NCBI GenBank assembly: GCA_035771165.1
Contig: JAWNZC010000354.1
Location: 2,301,001 to 2,365,000, forward strand
Length of the DNA stretch: 64,000 nt
Direction: 5' to 3'
DNA from: Paragorgia papillata
Taxonomy: Eukaryota; Cnidaria; Anthozoa; Scleralcyonacea; Coralliidae
In this document: positions 37,519-52,400 of the stretch, in pieces
Layout of the letters: every line of letters starts with the position of its first letter
Position numbering within the stretch: the first letter of the stretch is position 1
Position numbers and translations under genes: made by a program
The notes under the pieces: generated by a model
Database searches by the model: none
Seen by the model: only the letters and a program-made list of their open reading frames with translations
Told to the model about the DNA's origin: nothing

Positions 37519-37707
37519 TTATAGACCACTTTCATAATGGCCACCAGTTTAAATATTCTTTTATGTGCATCTTAATGAACCTTTCTGGCCTCGTTACGAA
37601 GCAAAGATTCTTTGGAATTGCAGACTCACAAACGAGGCCAGAAAGGCTTATTAAGATACACATAAAAGAATATTCAAATTAATCGCTATTATGAAAGTGG
37701 TCTATAA
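37519..37707. mobile_element. fold-back MITE family D, copy 1
   Basis: TTATAGACCACTTTCATAAT at the left and ATTATGAAAGTGGTCTATAA at the right are perfect inverses, with AGGCCAGAAAGG toward the centre. A second copy lies at 62025-62210 in the AP-4 mu gene. Confidence 0.85.
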
Positions 37708-37791
37708 CAAAATCCAGATTGTTCCAGTCAGTGAGAGCATGGAATTTAATTTTTGTTTTCCCCCAGTTGGTGGCTGACTGAGGGACATGCA

Positions 37792-38195
37792 AGACCCCGT
37801 TTACACGATGCCGGTACAATTTGAAAACGGAACAAAATCATGCCGGTGTGTGAATACAGGCCAAAAAGTATTGCGTTTACATGGTGCCGGTATAATATAA
37901 TGACGGTTAACATGTGACTATTCTCTTCCAATGAGAATTGTGAAGACTTTGTGAATACTGCTGACCCGAATACTGTGGTCGTATATATCGTGATTACCGT
38001 CATCAAACTGTTACGGCACGGGCGTTTACACGATACCGGTTAGTGTTCCGTTTTCATTTCATGCCGTCAAGGAACCAGTCTTCATTTTGTGCCGTTTTCA
38101 TGTCATTTTTGTGCCGGTATCGTGTGAACGCAAGGCCTAAACGGCATGATTTTGTTCCGTTTTCAAATTGTACCGGCATCGTGTAAACGGGGTCT
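37792..38195. mobile_element. fold-back MITE with reiterated CGTTTACACGATGCCGG
   Basis: The terminal inverted repeat AGACCCCGTTTACACGATGC runs on for about 60 bp to ATCATGCCG. The same GTTTACA-CG-TACCGGT motif is repeated internally near 37870, 38025 and 38130. It ends about 430 bp from the hnRNP U stop. Confidence 0.8.
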
Positions 38196-38623
38196 AAGTC
38201 ATAACGCAACTTGTTTTAAAACGACGACAACATTTACGTCATAGAGAAGAATTTATTACAATAATTGTGTCTAAAAAACCATTGGATAAAATACACAAAT
38301 ATGTAATTCCAACTGACAGAAGAAGAAAATAAAATCCACGAATGACCATTCCGTCCCTTTCAAATATGCTCATCTATAATTACTCTGATAGCATTGCATG
38401 CCTCGGAACAGGTCCAAAAATATCACTTTCGACATGAATGTAAAAAGACATTTAAAAGAAAACTTTGGTGCGCAGAAATCTAGGTTAACAGCGAACCCTA
38501 TACAGTACATTATAATTGTCTTGGGCGGTTTATTTTACAATAATCACCAATGTCGTTCATCGATGCGTTCATCTTACCAGACTGAAAGAGTTAGTTTCAA
38601 ACTCGAAACTATTAGCAATCGTG

Positions 38624-41600
38624 TTAATATCTTCTCCCGTACTGGCCGCCGTACCCTGCTTGTTGATAATAGTTTTGTTGTTGCTGTTGTTGACTATAGT
38701 ACTGCGCTTGCTGTTGTTGTTGGAAACCAGCGTAGCTCGTTCTCGCTTGCTGGTATGGATTCTGGAAATAGGCTTGCTGACCAAAGTTATACTGGCCTCC
38801 ACCATATGCACCACCACCACCATATCGCTGTTGCTGGTGTGCTTTCTGGAAGCTACCTCGACTACCACCACCACCACCTCCACCTCTGGGATAATTCTGT
38901 TGGTAACCCTTATTGTAACCACCTCCACGACTATAATTGCGATCTTGCGAAGAACCACCGTGCTGTCGACCGTAGCTTATGGAACCACCTCTACCACCAC
39001 TGGACTGACGGAAATCTCGATTACCGCCGTAATGGGACCGATTCTGATGGTCGTCTTTCTTGTACGGGTGAAATCGACTGGAGCCTTTGTGATCATCTCG
39101 TCGAGGTCTGTAAGATTGTCCTTTCGATTGAGACGATTTCGCGTTGCGTTTGTACTCGGTGACAATCTTCTCGGCTTCTTGCGCGTCCTCCTCCACGTAC
39201 GTTACTTCGGAAAATAATGAGCCCACTCGAGGCAAGGAATAGTTAGCTGCAACAATCAGAACAACGCACTTTAATGAGGGAAGATGACCAAACTACTTTA
39301 ACACTTCACCCTGAAAAGACGCATATCTCATACGGCTCGCTCGTTAATAGACTTTCGAATTCTCATAAACAAGGGCAGCATTTATTTCATAAATAGGTCG
39401 ATTCCAAAACAGAATTGTTTGGACACGTACTTTGGGCTAGTGTTACTTTCTGGGACAGACTAGGACATCGGTATGCACTGGACGACAGTAACGTTGCGTT
39501 GCAAGTTAAAGAAATGTCGCCCGTATTACCTCACACAGGCGATTTTTGGTGCGATTTTTCTCATTTTGACGCATGCGATTGAATGGATGTCTCACGGATG
39601 TATTGAACCACTAGCTTTGTACAAATGTCCAATGCATTCGTAGGTTAATTCATTCGATCGCATCAGTCAGGAGGAGAAATATCGCAGCAAAGTTCGCATG
39701 TGTAAACGAGCCTTTACAATCTTACCTTTCATATCAAGGAGGGCATATTCGGGAATCTCAAAGCCTTCTTTTTCTTTCTTCTCCTTGGCTCTCTTCTCCA
39801 GCTCTTCGGGCTTGTTAACAAGAATAATGGCGGTACGCTTGAAACCGACAAATGAATCCATTTTCCTCTTTTGAGCGCTTGGGTGAACGTTCGTCTAAGT
39901 ATGGATGCCAAAATAAAAAAGCATAAGACCAAGAAAATTGGCGTTTCTTATTTTTTTGCGAAGCAAATTATATTAACTTTTTATTCAGATACCAAAAACT
40001 TCACGGCGTCAGTAAAAATTTTTTTGTCGCGCGTAAAAAAAATATACTTCCAAGAAATGAGTCTGATCGCATTTTGTATTCGCGTTCGTTGTGTTATGGC
40101 GCTAGTCTTGCAGCATGTCTTGAACCATATTTTTGTGTATGATAGCTGGGTTACTAACCTGATCTAGAATATAGTTACGTTTCTTGGTTGGGGCGAGTTC
40201 AAACAGTTTTTTCAAACACTTGGTTGCTTTATCCATTAATTTGTCAAAATCATCCGACTTTCTTTTTCTTTCTTCACCATTGATCTTTAAAAAAACAAAC
40301 AAAAAAACACCCCCCGTAGTTAGTAAGGGAACATATTTTTCCTGTCTAGAAAGTACATCATTCTGTCATTCTGCGAACAGAACGGCCTTTTGCATTCTTC
40401 AACACGAAGGACAAGATGATATTCAGACAAAATGGTGTATCCTTTGAAGTTGTTTTTTTTGGGGTTTTTTTTTATTAGCTTCGCCATAGACTTGACTAAA
40501 TACATGTATGTATGGTATCACAAAATAAACAAAAACGAGGACCATTCAATACACAAGGGTCACCGTAACAGCGTGAAGGCCAAAAATATAAAAGTTAAAA
40601 TCAAAAATTATAATAAAACTTACACAATATACACTTCTGTGTAAGCGTATAGTGACACTTAGGCAAACTCGATGTCAAAACGTTGCAATTCGTTATCTAT
40701 AGACATTTCCGAAATGTAAAATTGTCAACTACGAAAAATGTACCTAAAATGTTTGTACAATATACTGTACCTTCATTCTCTCCATGATTGTGTTCGTTCC
40801 AATGATGTTATACTTCTTGTCTTCATTCTCTTCCATGTGTTTGTTAACCCAAGTTGATTTTCCAGAAGCTGGTAATCCTACCATCATAATAACCTAGCAG
40901 AAAAGAATAAGTAAGCAAGCAAACAAACCACAAAAAGCAAACAAACAAATAACCAAGAAAACAAACAAACAAACAAACAAGCAACTAAGAAAACAAACAA
41001 ACAAGCAACCAAGAAAACAAACAAACAAACAAGCAACCAAGAAAACAAACAAACCATGCCAAACAGCAAACAAACAGCAAACAAACAAACCAAACAGCAA
41101 ACAAACAAACAAACAAAACAAGGAAATATTAATCATACTTCACACTCTTCCTTTTCTTTGCAGCCACGTTTGCCTTCAACAAGATTTTCATTTCCCATTT
41201 GTTCAATTAGTGCAAAACCATCCTTGCGTGGAAACCAAACTTCTTCCTAGAAAAGTCATAACAAAAACACAATTTTAAAAGTGTCAAGATTAAATTCGAC
41301 ACACCAATTAAATTCGTCTCGGCAATTAAATTCGTCTGAGTCAGACGGATAATGCGACGATAATGCGTGTTCGAGTTACACGACAAATTATCGTCGTGTC
41401 GAATTAAATGTTTCTCTTCTGTCTGTGACAATTCGGCACCATGCTTTCAAGGAATCGTTTTCAGGCTCAACGTGTCCAAGTAAAAACAATTAAATTCGAC
41501 TGAAATTCGACGTTTGACTTCGACGTCGCATTACCCACGAAGTTAATTTGAATTAAAATTTGTTAGAATTAAATTCATCTATTGTGCGATGTTTAGCGCA

Positions 41601-43387
41601 GGGCTAAGAATTGCTAAAAATAAGGTGACATAACCCCTTCAAGCCGAGGGAAGAGAGAACGAAGAATAATTATCAATTATTGGATGAGTCTGAGCAAAAT
41701 ATCGTTTCTATCCACCAATAAGAATGCAGGATAGAAACGAAATGAATGATAATCATTATATGGCTTTGTAATATCCTGACTTCTGATTGGTCAACGCATG
41801 GCCGTAAAAATGCGTATCCGGACCACGGTCCGTCTTTTTCCGTATCCGGACCGCTGTCCCGGATGTTGATTTTGCTCGCGTGAATTTCTAAGGTTTTCAC
41901 ACTAAGTTTGATACAATAATTATCGAAAAACTTGAAATAGCCATATAATAAACGCTTTATTAACCTCGTTTACTCGGTCCGTACGGGAAAATATCAGACC
42001 TCGGTCTTTTTTGTACGAACCTCGCATGCGGCTCCGGCTCGGTCCGTACTGTCAAGACCTCGGTCTGATATTTTCCCGTACAGCCCTCGTTCTCGGTTAA
42101 TAATCTCTTAATATCTTGCACATAAATAACTAACTCACCTGTGCACCAGTGTTAATTTGGCATTCCGTATTCTTAAGCACAACATGTGGGAACAAAACTT
42201 TATCTTGCAAATCTTCTTCAGATAAAGTAAACGCAGTACCAAGATCTTCACCATTCTTTGTATAAGAAATAGTCTTTTCCTCACTTTCAAAATCCTGTCA
42301 AAAACACACAAGTTACTCAGAATTTGGTTATCAGACACACACATATAAATTGTTTATTTGGTTGCTGTGGTACTGCTGAAGTTATGATTCCAAACAAAAT
42401 AAAACATGTTACACTTGAATTATATATACACTTAAGCATGCGTGCATGTATGAAATAATTCATGACATTTGGCCATCACTTTTGCACTTACATGTAGGCC
42501 TAGGAGGAGGCTGGAAGTCCAAAATCTTAATATTAATTACAATAGTAAAATATCAACTAGACTGGTCTATTCAAGACAAGTTTTGTGGAACACCACATTT
42601 AATATTTATTTGCTATAAGCTTTCGGTCTGTTGACTCAGGCCATCATCAGAGCAATATAACAACAAGCTGTTGGTTAACGTCAAATTAGACTGGTCTAAT
42701 TTGTCATAATATTCGACTGAATTTTGCTATAGATTTCAAGAACTTGACTGGTCTAATTTGTCATAATATTTGATTGAGCTCTAATTAGATTTCAAGAAAT
42801 ATTCAGACTTAACTACACGAGGACTTTAGTTGTGTTTCAGCTTCACTGATTGACTTCACATGGCTATAGGTACCCAAGTGTAAGGTGGGTAGATATCTGA
42901 TATTGCTATAGTATTACTGTAGTAGTTGGCCTAATCAGGGGCGAAGGAATCACGATTGGGGGGATGTCATATGATGACCAACTTTTTGCAATGATAAATG
43001 AAATTTTCATATCAGAGACGGGTATTTAGGAGCTGGGCAAAACAAGACAAGACAGAAACATTTTATTTTTATGGAAATAATCAAAAGCAGGCCCGTTGGA
43101 AGCAAATCCATATTGGGCGTGGCCATGCGAATTAGTGACCGCGTTTCTAGGCGGTACGGGGGTATGCCCCCCGGAAATTTTTGAAATAGAACCTCAGAAA
43201 CCCCATTTCCTGTAATTTGAGCGAATGTCTTCAGCTCATTTTGCGGACATAGTTCAAATTTTGCATAACAATGAAGAATCACATCAACATAATTTACTAA
43301 CCTAGAGGATTTAATGCCAATTTTTTATGAATTCCCCTTAGTTACATGTTGACTAAGAAATCTCATGTTCATGGAGTTTAGCAAATT

Positions 43388-43425
<38 letters not shown>

Positions 43426-46400
43426 GGCTGCAGCTTGCCCAGCCCTCCGACGGGCCTGAAAAGTCACCGAAACTCTGAAAGTGTTCTGAATGTTAATCTA
43501 AAAGTAACCAATAAAGCGGAAAACAGGTTTAACAATTACAGTGGTAATCTAGGCAAATATCTGGGTGCTTGTCTGGTGTTGGTAAAGACCTACCTACAAT
43601 GAATGGTACATTTGAATGGCACATTGTCAATTACAAATTCATTCCCATTGTCATTTAATAGTTAGGGGGTTCGTTGGGTTAGGCGACCTGAACCAACCAG
43701 AAACCTTAGTACAGTATAGCCAAATGCCGACTTTCTCATGTCAAGATAGAGTAAAACAATAAAAGGACCATTCTTGGCAAGCTCAGGCAAGAATGGACTA
43801 AGAACTTGCTAGTCCAGTGATGCCTAGGATGGAATGAAACAAAGTAAAATTGCCAGGTGTTTGAATAAAATAATAAAAGCCAATTGTGATAAGCTCAGGC
43901 AGAAATAAGTTAGGAACTTGTTGGACCTTGGCTGCTTTGACAAGTAAAATCATCTGGTATAATTGTTTCATGGTGTCAATAAAATAATAAAACAGCTATT
44001 TTTAGCAAGCTCAGGCAGGAATGGGTTAAGTACTTGTTAACCCATCAATGTCTAAGCTACAGCCAGGAGCTGAGGGTTCTATCTTTTAGGATTTTACATC
44101 ATCTTGCATAAAACAAAGTAACATTGTCTTGTGGTGTCAGTAAAATAATAACAGCTATTTTTAGCAAGCTCAGGCTGGAATGGTTAAAGGTCAACTAAAC
44201 CTTTTGAAGTTATACATGTATTTTCTTCTGAAAGGGTTATCATCTAACTTAGCAAAGGTAAAGAAAAAATATGAATTTCGAGGTAAAGCAAAGAATTTAT
44301 CAGCGAAGCCTTCTTAGGTCCTCATGAAGCATGACCGCGTTTCTAGGAGAATGGGTACCCCATTGTCTTTGACGTCATACCGGTAAAATCTACCAATCAC
44401 CTTGTTGTTTGTTACCGGTATGACATCACAAGGTACTAGTACCGGTCTTTATTTCGACGCGGTCGTCGTTCACATGAGGTAAAAGGAGCAAAAACTCAAA
44501 CTTAGACACTTCATAAAAGTGGAACCGAGTGACTGGTTTCAATTATGTCTCTGGTTTTAGATTGAACTTTTCTGACTTTAACGTAAAATATAATAACCTG
44601 GAAACGTACAGTTGCCCTATAAGGACTTGTTAACACATTGATGCCTAAAAGCCACAGTAGCTAAATGGTCTCTGTTTTAGGACTAAAATCATCTGGTATT
44701 TGATAATAAAATTACACAAGAGCTGTTTTGCACCAGCTCAGGACGAAATGGGCTTAAAAACACATCTTTTATCCAGAATGGTTTATAAACAGCATTTTGA
44801 AATTTTATGGACTGAAATACAACTCAGAACTGAGATGACCTACAAAGTCAATACGTTGGGAACTTGTTTACATTTTAATAAAATAATTGAGTGGGAACTG
44901 CATGTGTCTTGTCTTTTATATCATCTTTTACTCAATCTTTGTTTTAGATCTAATATATTTGAATCTTTGTTATTAACCTGTTTTAACTGTTGAACCGTAA
45001 GCAATACTAAAATTGCAGTATTATAATTATTGCAGTGGTTAGCAGAGTGGGCAGACACTATTTTTTAAAAGGCATTACCATATACAGTAATATTTAACTA
45101 GTGAAATAAAACGTAAAAGTAGTGTGCTGCGTAGGCAGTGTTGAGATACAAATCGAAATATAGTAAGGTCTGACTGAGTACTACCGAAAATATTGAATGT
45201 AGTTTATAGCGTTTCGAGCAAAGGTCCTTCGTACTATATTTCAATATAATTATAACTATAGGCCCTTCTGACAATTTATCAATAGCTTTGGGTTAAACTG
45301 CATGTACTACAACCAATAGACTTGAGAATTTAAGATGCCTACGTATACGTAATATTAAAACCTATGTTCATTGTTGGTTTTTTGTTTTGGCTAATTAGGA
45401 ATACCTCTACTTAAAAGATATTTGCTGGTCAAACTTACAATGCTCAGCATTTTTGTGCTTTGTACAAAACAAGGAAATATAATGCACAAATAAAAACAAA
45501 ACATTTTGTATATTTCAATACTTCAACAGCAACACAGCCACCAAACAAACAAATAAACAAACAAACAAACAAGATAAGCAATTAACAATAAAAGGTATAA
45601 TCCCAAAAAATACAAGTCTTGTGTGCAATGTGCTATTTCTTAAGTTACCTATGCGGAGTTCTATGAAATGCTTGGTGAACAATTTTTTTTTGTTTCATTT
45701 TGTGTCCAAGGTTTAAATGTTCTTCAGAACAATAGAAATGGCCATGAACTCACCAAGTAACATCCAATAACATCTCCTTCAGTAAAAGTCACTCCATAAT
45801 CAGAGAAATTTGAAGCAGTACATGATTTGCCAGAACTATCATAACCATATGATATACTGTCTTCACCTACAAAATTTATTCAAGAGTAATATCCAACTTT
45901 CATCAGCTCGTGTCATGTCATGACAAGTTTTCATCTTTCTTGAATTCAACGATTCCTCAAGTTTTGTAATGTCGACTGATATCTCCTGTCATGCTTTGTC
46001 TTGTTTTGCAATACAAAACCCAGGGTCTCGGCATTATGCTGAATGCTAAACCATACTTACCCAACTGAAGAGAAGCTTCTTCTGCAGACCAGCCAACTCG
46101 CACCCCATGTTTTGGCTCTTCACTGTCTGGTAAGTCATTCTCAACATTCTTTATCACCTAGAAAACATTTTCAAAGCTTAGAGAAGTCGCAACACTGGTG
46201 AAAATGATTTCAAAGCATCCTTAGTTTTCCTCTTTATTTCCCCCCTGCATCAATGTTTCTGAATTGCCATAAAGTTCTGAGATACAGTACTACAGTACTT
46301 TCCAAAGTCATTACTTTTGGAGAGATCATTACTCTATGACTCATTAGTCATTACATTCAAAAGTTGCTACCAGGGGCGTTGGAGCGACGCTAAAAGTGGG

Positions 46401-49400
46401 GACCCCAAAATTTTTAGGGGGGTCCAGGGGCATGCTCCCCTGGAAAATTTTGAAATCTAAAGTCTCTGAAATGCCATTTCCTGCATTTTAGGACAAAGAT
46501 TTACAAAATTCTAAAGGTCCAAAAACGTCATAAAATACTCAAAAGACAACACTTTTCCAGACATTGAATATCTGCATTCAAATTTCTTTATTATATCTTT
46601 ATTCAAAGTCGTGGGGTAGCTAGGGTTAGTGTATTGTGTTGGGTCAGGCTTACAAGAGGTACATTTAAAAACAGAATTCAATATACAAAATATATGGTAT
46701 GCATAAAAATTGTTTTCTTGTTGATTTTATTAATCATAACTTTATTACTGGCCTTGTTTATTACTGGCCTTGTTAAAAAAAGGGGGGGCAAACATATTGT
46801 CCCCCCCCCCACCAAAAAAGTGGGGCCCACCCCCCACCACTACTTTCTCATATAGGTACTGCCCATTAGCTGATCTACCTTTTGAAACAAAACTGCGACA
46901 TTTTTAACGACATAACTTAATCACCAAATTAATTATGCTTAACATTTAAAATATTTTTCTTTGTTCTTGAATCATGAATAAACTAAGTCGGTTAGTGACC
47001 TTAACCTTGGTCACTGGTTAGGGTTAATAACCAGCGTAGTGACCTCGGTTTCGGTCACTAACCTATACTTAGTGAAGATCTAATAAGTACATTTGGTACA
47101 GTGTATGTTTAGTATGATGAATTACTACTGTATTATTGGTATATAGTAAGCACTTAATTTCAGTACAGTTGAGTCAAGTACCTACTTGGGAATCCTATCA
47201 ATTGTGATGTTTTCAAACTGATCACAATTTAATCACAATATACAAAATGTTGATAATTGCATTCTGTCATCAACCCCAACTACAATTAATACCCCCATAT
47301 TTTCCTGAATTCTAGTCAAAACATCACTATTCACACAACACTTCATGAAAGTTCTGCAAAATAATATACATGTACCTACTGTAAGACACAGAGTTGCCTG
47401 TGGAAGGGACACATCTCTCCACTGATGCAAAAGCAAACAAATACTTTGGGGAAGTAAGTTCACATTTACTGTACATGCTAAATTGAACCATACTAAATTG
47501 AATACTTTGGAGTAAATACTTGCAGTTTCCATCCTTACATGCTCTGAAAAATTATTTTAGTTCTGATTCCTTGGACAAGTAGAATGTATAAAGTGTAAAC
47601 TCTGATCAAAGAGTTACATTTTACTTACTGGAGAACATTACTTTTGAAAAGTTCCAGTCTACACTTTCAAGTACAGTATAATACATTAATGTGGCAATAC
47701 ATGTCAATGATGCTTCAAAGTCATATGCTGGGCACTTATTTTTATCTATAAATTGATTGATTGATTTAAATTTATTTATGCACGGTAAGCCTTTCAACTT
47801 ACGTTGTTTTTAAAAGGGCTGCGCTATCTTTAAATATTTACAAGCTAAAATTTTTTTTGTATAAAAACAAAAAAAAAAGAAAGGAACTATTTTACACATA
47901 CTGCATATATCATACTGCATATATATATAATTTATATACATTTTTAAAAATTTGTTTTGTAATATTATTAAAAAGGTAAACAATTTGTCAATTTAATTAA
48001 CTGAATATTGATTCCAAACCTTAGCCCCTAAATAACTAAAGCTTCGCTTCATGGAATTAGTATTTGGTTTAGATAACATCAGTAATTTATTATTGCTTCT
48101 CAAATTATAATTAACATGGTTGCATGTTTTAAAAAGTTCGTAAATTATAGTTGGATAATTTCCTCTCATCACATCTTGCATATAATTTTGCATTTTAGCA
48201 TTTCTTTGTTTTTCTAGTTCTACCCAGAACATAAATTATAATTATGTTTCTATTTTGCATGTTTTTCTTGTGTTCTTTCCAGCTGCAGATTGACCCTTCC
48301 AGGGCCTGGGGGCAAATAATTTTTTTAAAGACCAATAAACACCACTAGCTAGCATTACTCCAGAAGCACAGTCAACTAAAAAAGCATGGTCATGGGTTGA
48401 TGGGTGGTTCGTAATTATCCTACCTTAGGTGCACCCCCTCTGGCTTTCAAATGAGGAGGCACACATCTGAAATAGTCTGATTTTCAATATAGTTATAGTT
48501 TCAGTTATAGTTCAAATATGGAAATGAGTCAAACAACACGCATCAGGTTTTGGGAACTCCAATAGTATTAACTTTCATAGTCATAGTTTGGCATCATCAT
48601 TCACATTCCCTGGAAAGGTGAATAGACCCTAACACCATTTGCACAGTTGGACTTTTGTATTTACAAATCCTTTTTTCCCTCATTTTTCAAAGACCACCTT
48701 TGATATTCTACAATAAGACAATCCAGTATACTCTACACAGCTCTTTCTTTGGCATTGCATAAGTTGATTAAACAAAATTATAAGCTCCTAGATTATACAT
48801 ACATGTACTGTCGTATTCAGCATTCATTTGTATCATTCACTAATTTTTTTTCTGCTCAGTCAAAACCTGGAACCAGGGGTAAATTCCCCCCACTCTAAAG
48901 AAGTATGGAAAACATTTTCAAAATATTCTGAAATATACAATTATTTGGTTGGGGCAACTAGTGATTCCATATTCTTGTATATAAAATAGTCACAGTCCAA
49001 ATTAGTGCTTCGCAAATCGCAAGTGATTTTGAAAATTGCAAAAATCTGTGAAGCAATTTTTCTGAAAGTTGCAATGCTCATTTAGCAATGCTGTCTTGTA
49101 TTTTTATATTTCGCGAAAGCACCATTGACTACACGGCACCAAATCCTCAGGCTTAAAAAATATCACACTTCAAATGTGATTTGTCATTTGGCTTGCTGTT
49201 TAAAGCTGTATAGCTTTCGTCTCGGGTGTATCTGATCGTAGGGCTAAACGAAAGACTGTAGAAAAGTGGGATTAATGTGATTTGAACATTACCTTCATAA
49301 AATGTTTTAGTGGAGATGGTAGAATGGTTGAGAAATTAAGATCTTCTGTCTGCGAGGAGTTTTCGACAAGAATGCAATTGCTGGATATTCAGACACTGAA

Positions 49401-52400
49401 TATTGCTGGATATTCAGACACTTGGAGACAAGTGTAAATCCCGAATTGTTAATGAATCACCACCAAAGAGGTTTAAAGAAGATGCCAGAAATCGACAGGA
49501 ACGTTATGCTTACTCGGTTCAACACACCATACTATTTAGCTAAATTGATAGATTGTAAATAGTATAAATCCCACTCAAGTCAGCTGAATTTTTTTGGTTG
49601 ACTTTAGCAGTGTAAAAAATTATGAAAAATTTTCTCACTACATTAAATAACATAATAGCTTAAAACTATTGAACATTACATTTAGATATTAATACAAAAT
49701 TTATGATACAGTTTTGACCTTTCATTTTCTTTCTTTATCCAGTGCAAAATCATTGCATGCACATTCGCTTTTGTGATGTTCTAAAAATTCATATTCTCAG
49801 GGGGTGATCCTAAAATGTGTATTCTAATCTACAGATTTTTTTTTAAAAATTGCGAAGCTGTTTTTGAGTGCAAAATTTCAAGCAAAATACAGTGGAGCCT
49901 CGCTATAATGCCGCAGTTTGGGACTGCGTTATAAATGAAGTGCATTACCCCAAGGTACAGCCAAATATCTCATTCCCAGTACTCTTCCCACTCAGTTCTG
50001 GCGCAATATTGTGGGCCGAGTACTGGGAGCGAGATCGAGTACTGGCAGAAGCACTTTCTGTTCGATTCTAACAATCCAAATCGCAACTGAAGAAGCTTGA
50101 AGTCCTCTAAAGGCTTCAACAAAATGGAATTGAAATAAGATTTTTGAGCATGGTTTTCATTTCTTGCCATGATCACACTGCTGTGTTGTCGTTTTATCTC
50201 ATAATGATCGCAATTATTCAGGATGATCAGCGATTGTCAGCCAACAAGATCAAATTGTCTCCAATGAGCAGAATAGAAACTTCAGTTTCAGCATCATATT
50301 ACACATCAATTCTGTCGCTATTTTGTGAAAATTATCAGTCTGTGGTGAACTTTAGTACTGTAGGTAAATATCAGTATAAGTCGTCAAATGACAAACCACG
50401 AAAAGTAAAATTTTGGGGTCCAAGGATCAACCGTGTTATACCGAGTTGCGCGTTATAACAATGCACACTATAGCGAGGCTCCACCGCAGTAGGAAACTAA
50501 CCTTGCATTCATAACAAATTTTTCCTTTATTGACACCCCATGTTGTCTTTGCACCACCCCAAATGTAAGAAAATCCTTCAGCATCAATAACTTGCCCAGT
50601 TAATCCATCTGGTGATATCTTGAAATACAAGTCAGAAATATCTAAAAAAAAGAAATACATTGAATAAAAGTTTTAACTCATCGCTGCCTAGCATGTCTGA
50701 GGGTTCTCCGTTTGCCAGCCATGTAAAATTGTCTGGCATTAGACCAGTGCTTCTCAACCGGGTCCATATGCACCCCAGGGGGGAATTACAAAGTCTTGGG
50801 GGTGAATTTTAAAGAGGGGGAATTGGGGGTCCAAGGGAAAAAATTGCATTGAACATTAAAAGTCTGAAAATAGCACGCACGTGGAACTACAGTGAAATCC
50901 CTGATTGTCAAACTTCGGAAACCCAGCTATTTGTATATTAAAGTTGAATAACAAGGACATAAAAAGAGGCAAATGATTTTTATAAGGGGTTAAAAAAAGA
51001 ATAGAATCAATACTAAGATGTATAGGTTATTTTGAGGCCATGAGGGGATATAACACATATCCCCGAGTCACATGGACGAGGTTGACAGGAGTCACAATAG
51101 AAAAGAAATATTGAGGGGAATATTAATCTATTGTTTTGCTGGGGCTATTGGATATATTCCCTGAAAAGAACAAAGAAACCGAGGCATGTGAAAATTAATA
51201 ATTCTTAATGATTTAATCATTAACTATAATATAATTCAAATAAGCCAAGATCTGGCAAGAAATAAAAGATGTGTAATCTGACACCAGTTGACTAGTGAAT
51301 TGTACAATTGTATATAATATTGTCTCAAAATTTAGTAAACTGTTATACTGTTATCGAAATATAGTAACTTAGGTTAGATATACTGCCGAAACAGAGAACG
51401 TAGGAATCTAACGTTTCGAGCGAAGGCCCTTCGTCAGAGGATTGTTGTTTCTACACTTCCTACGCAGCACGCTACTTTTATGTTATACTATTGTTAGGAG
51501 AGAGATGCAATCATGCTCTATAGAAGGCCTGATTGCAGGTTAAAGGAGAGAGGGGTGTTGTGACAAAGGAATGCTTGTCTAGGTGGGGAATCAGAGAAAC
51601 AAAAGGTTGAGAAGCACTGCATATAAACGGCTGTTTTTGGCCAGCTTAAGCAGGGATGGGTTAATATTTAGAAACAAGGCAACTTAAGAAAACTTACATC
51701 TGCTAAATACAACTGAAGAATCCTCAGTTTCATCTTTTTCTTCCTCAATAACTGGCACTGGTTCACTAAAAAAAAAAGTTAAAAACATTTACAAACTTCT
51801 TTTTTTTAATCTTTTAGAATATATAAATAATAATATATAATAATTCTTTTTAATTAGAGATAGACTCTTTATATACTACTACAGATGTATAAAAAATTTC
51901 AGACTTTTTGTACGCTCGGCACCTGGCTGCTAAGCGTACAAAAATTTCAGATTTTTTGTACGCTCAGCACCTGGCTGCCAAGCGTACAAAAATTTCAGAT
52001 TTTTTGTATGCTCCAGTGCTTTCAATGAATAAAATACACCAGCGTGATGGATCGCGCTCGCCAGAGCAGATTTCACAACTGAGCAGCGCAATTTGGTTTT
52101 TCTTGAAAAACAGCACTGGTTTATATTGATGACTTCCTGTTGCATTTCCTGGGTCAATTTTAACAGTCTATTATCATAAAAATGAACTTCAAACCAATGT
52201 TTTAAGTGTCATTTGTGGTTTTCATCTGCACAACTAGCATAAAGTTTGAGATTTTGTAGTGTTTATCCCGATATTGCCGTGCCAGAACATGCAGCGGACG
52301 TCCCCGTGAGCAAACGAACGCTATTTTGCATTTTCAACGATTTTGGCTAGTCTTTTAATAATACGAATATCAATTAAACAATATGCAGCAAGACAATACA

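Larger units (their letters stand above)
35726..38623. other. intergenic between UGT2 block and hnRNP U end
   Basis: No gene recognised. It contains two direct copies of a ~75-bp repeat (36384-36555), an AAT microsatellite and two fold-back elements. The 96-residue frame at 36707-36997 has no family resemblance. An AATAAA on the minus strand near 38250 could be the hnRNP U polyadenylation signal. Confidence 0.45.

Noticed and set aside
38398..39217. Plus-strand frames of 254 and 233 residues with His-rich patches
   Set aside because: They are antisense shadows of the RGG/Gly/Gln-rich last exon of hnRNP U.
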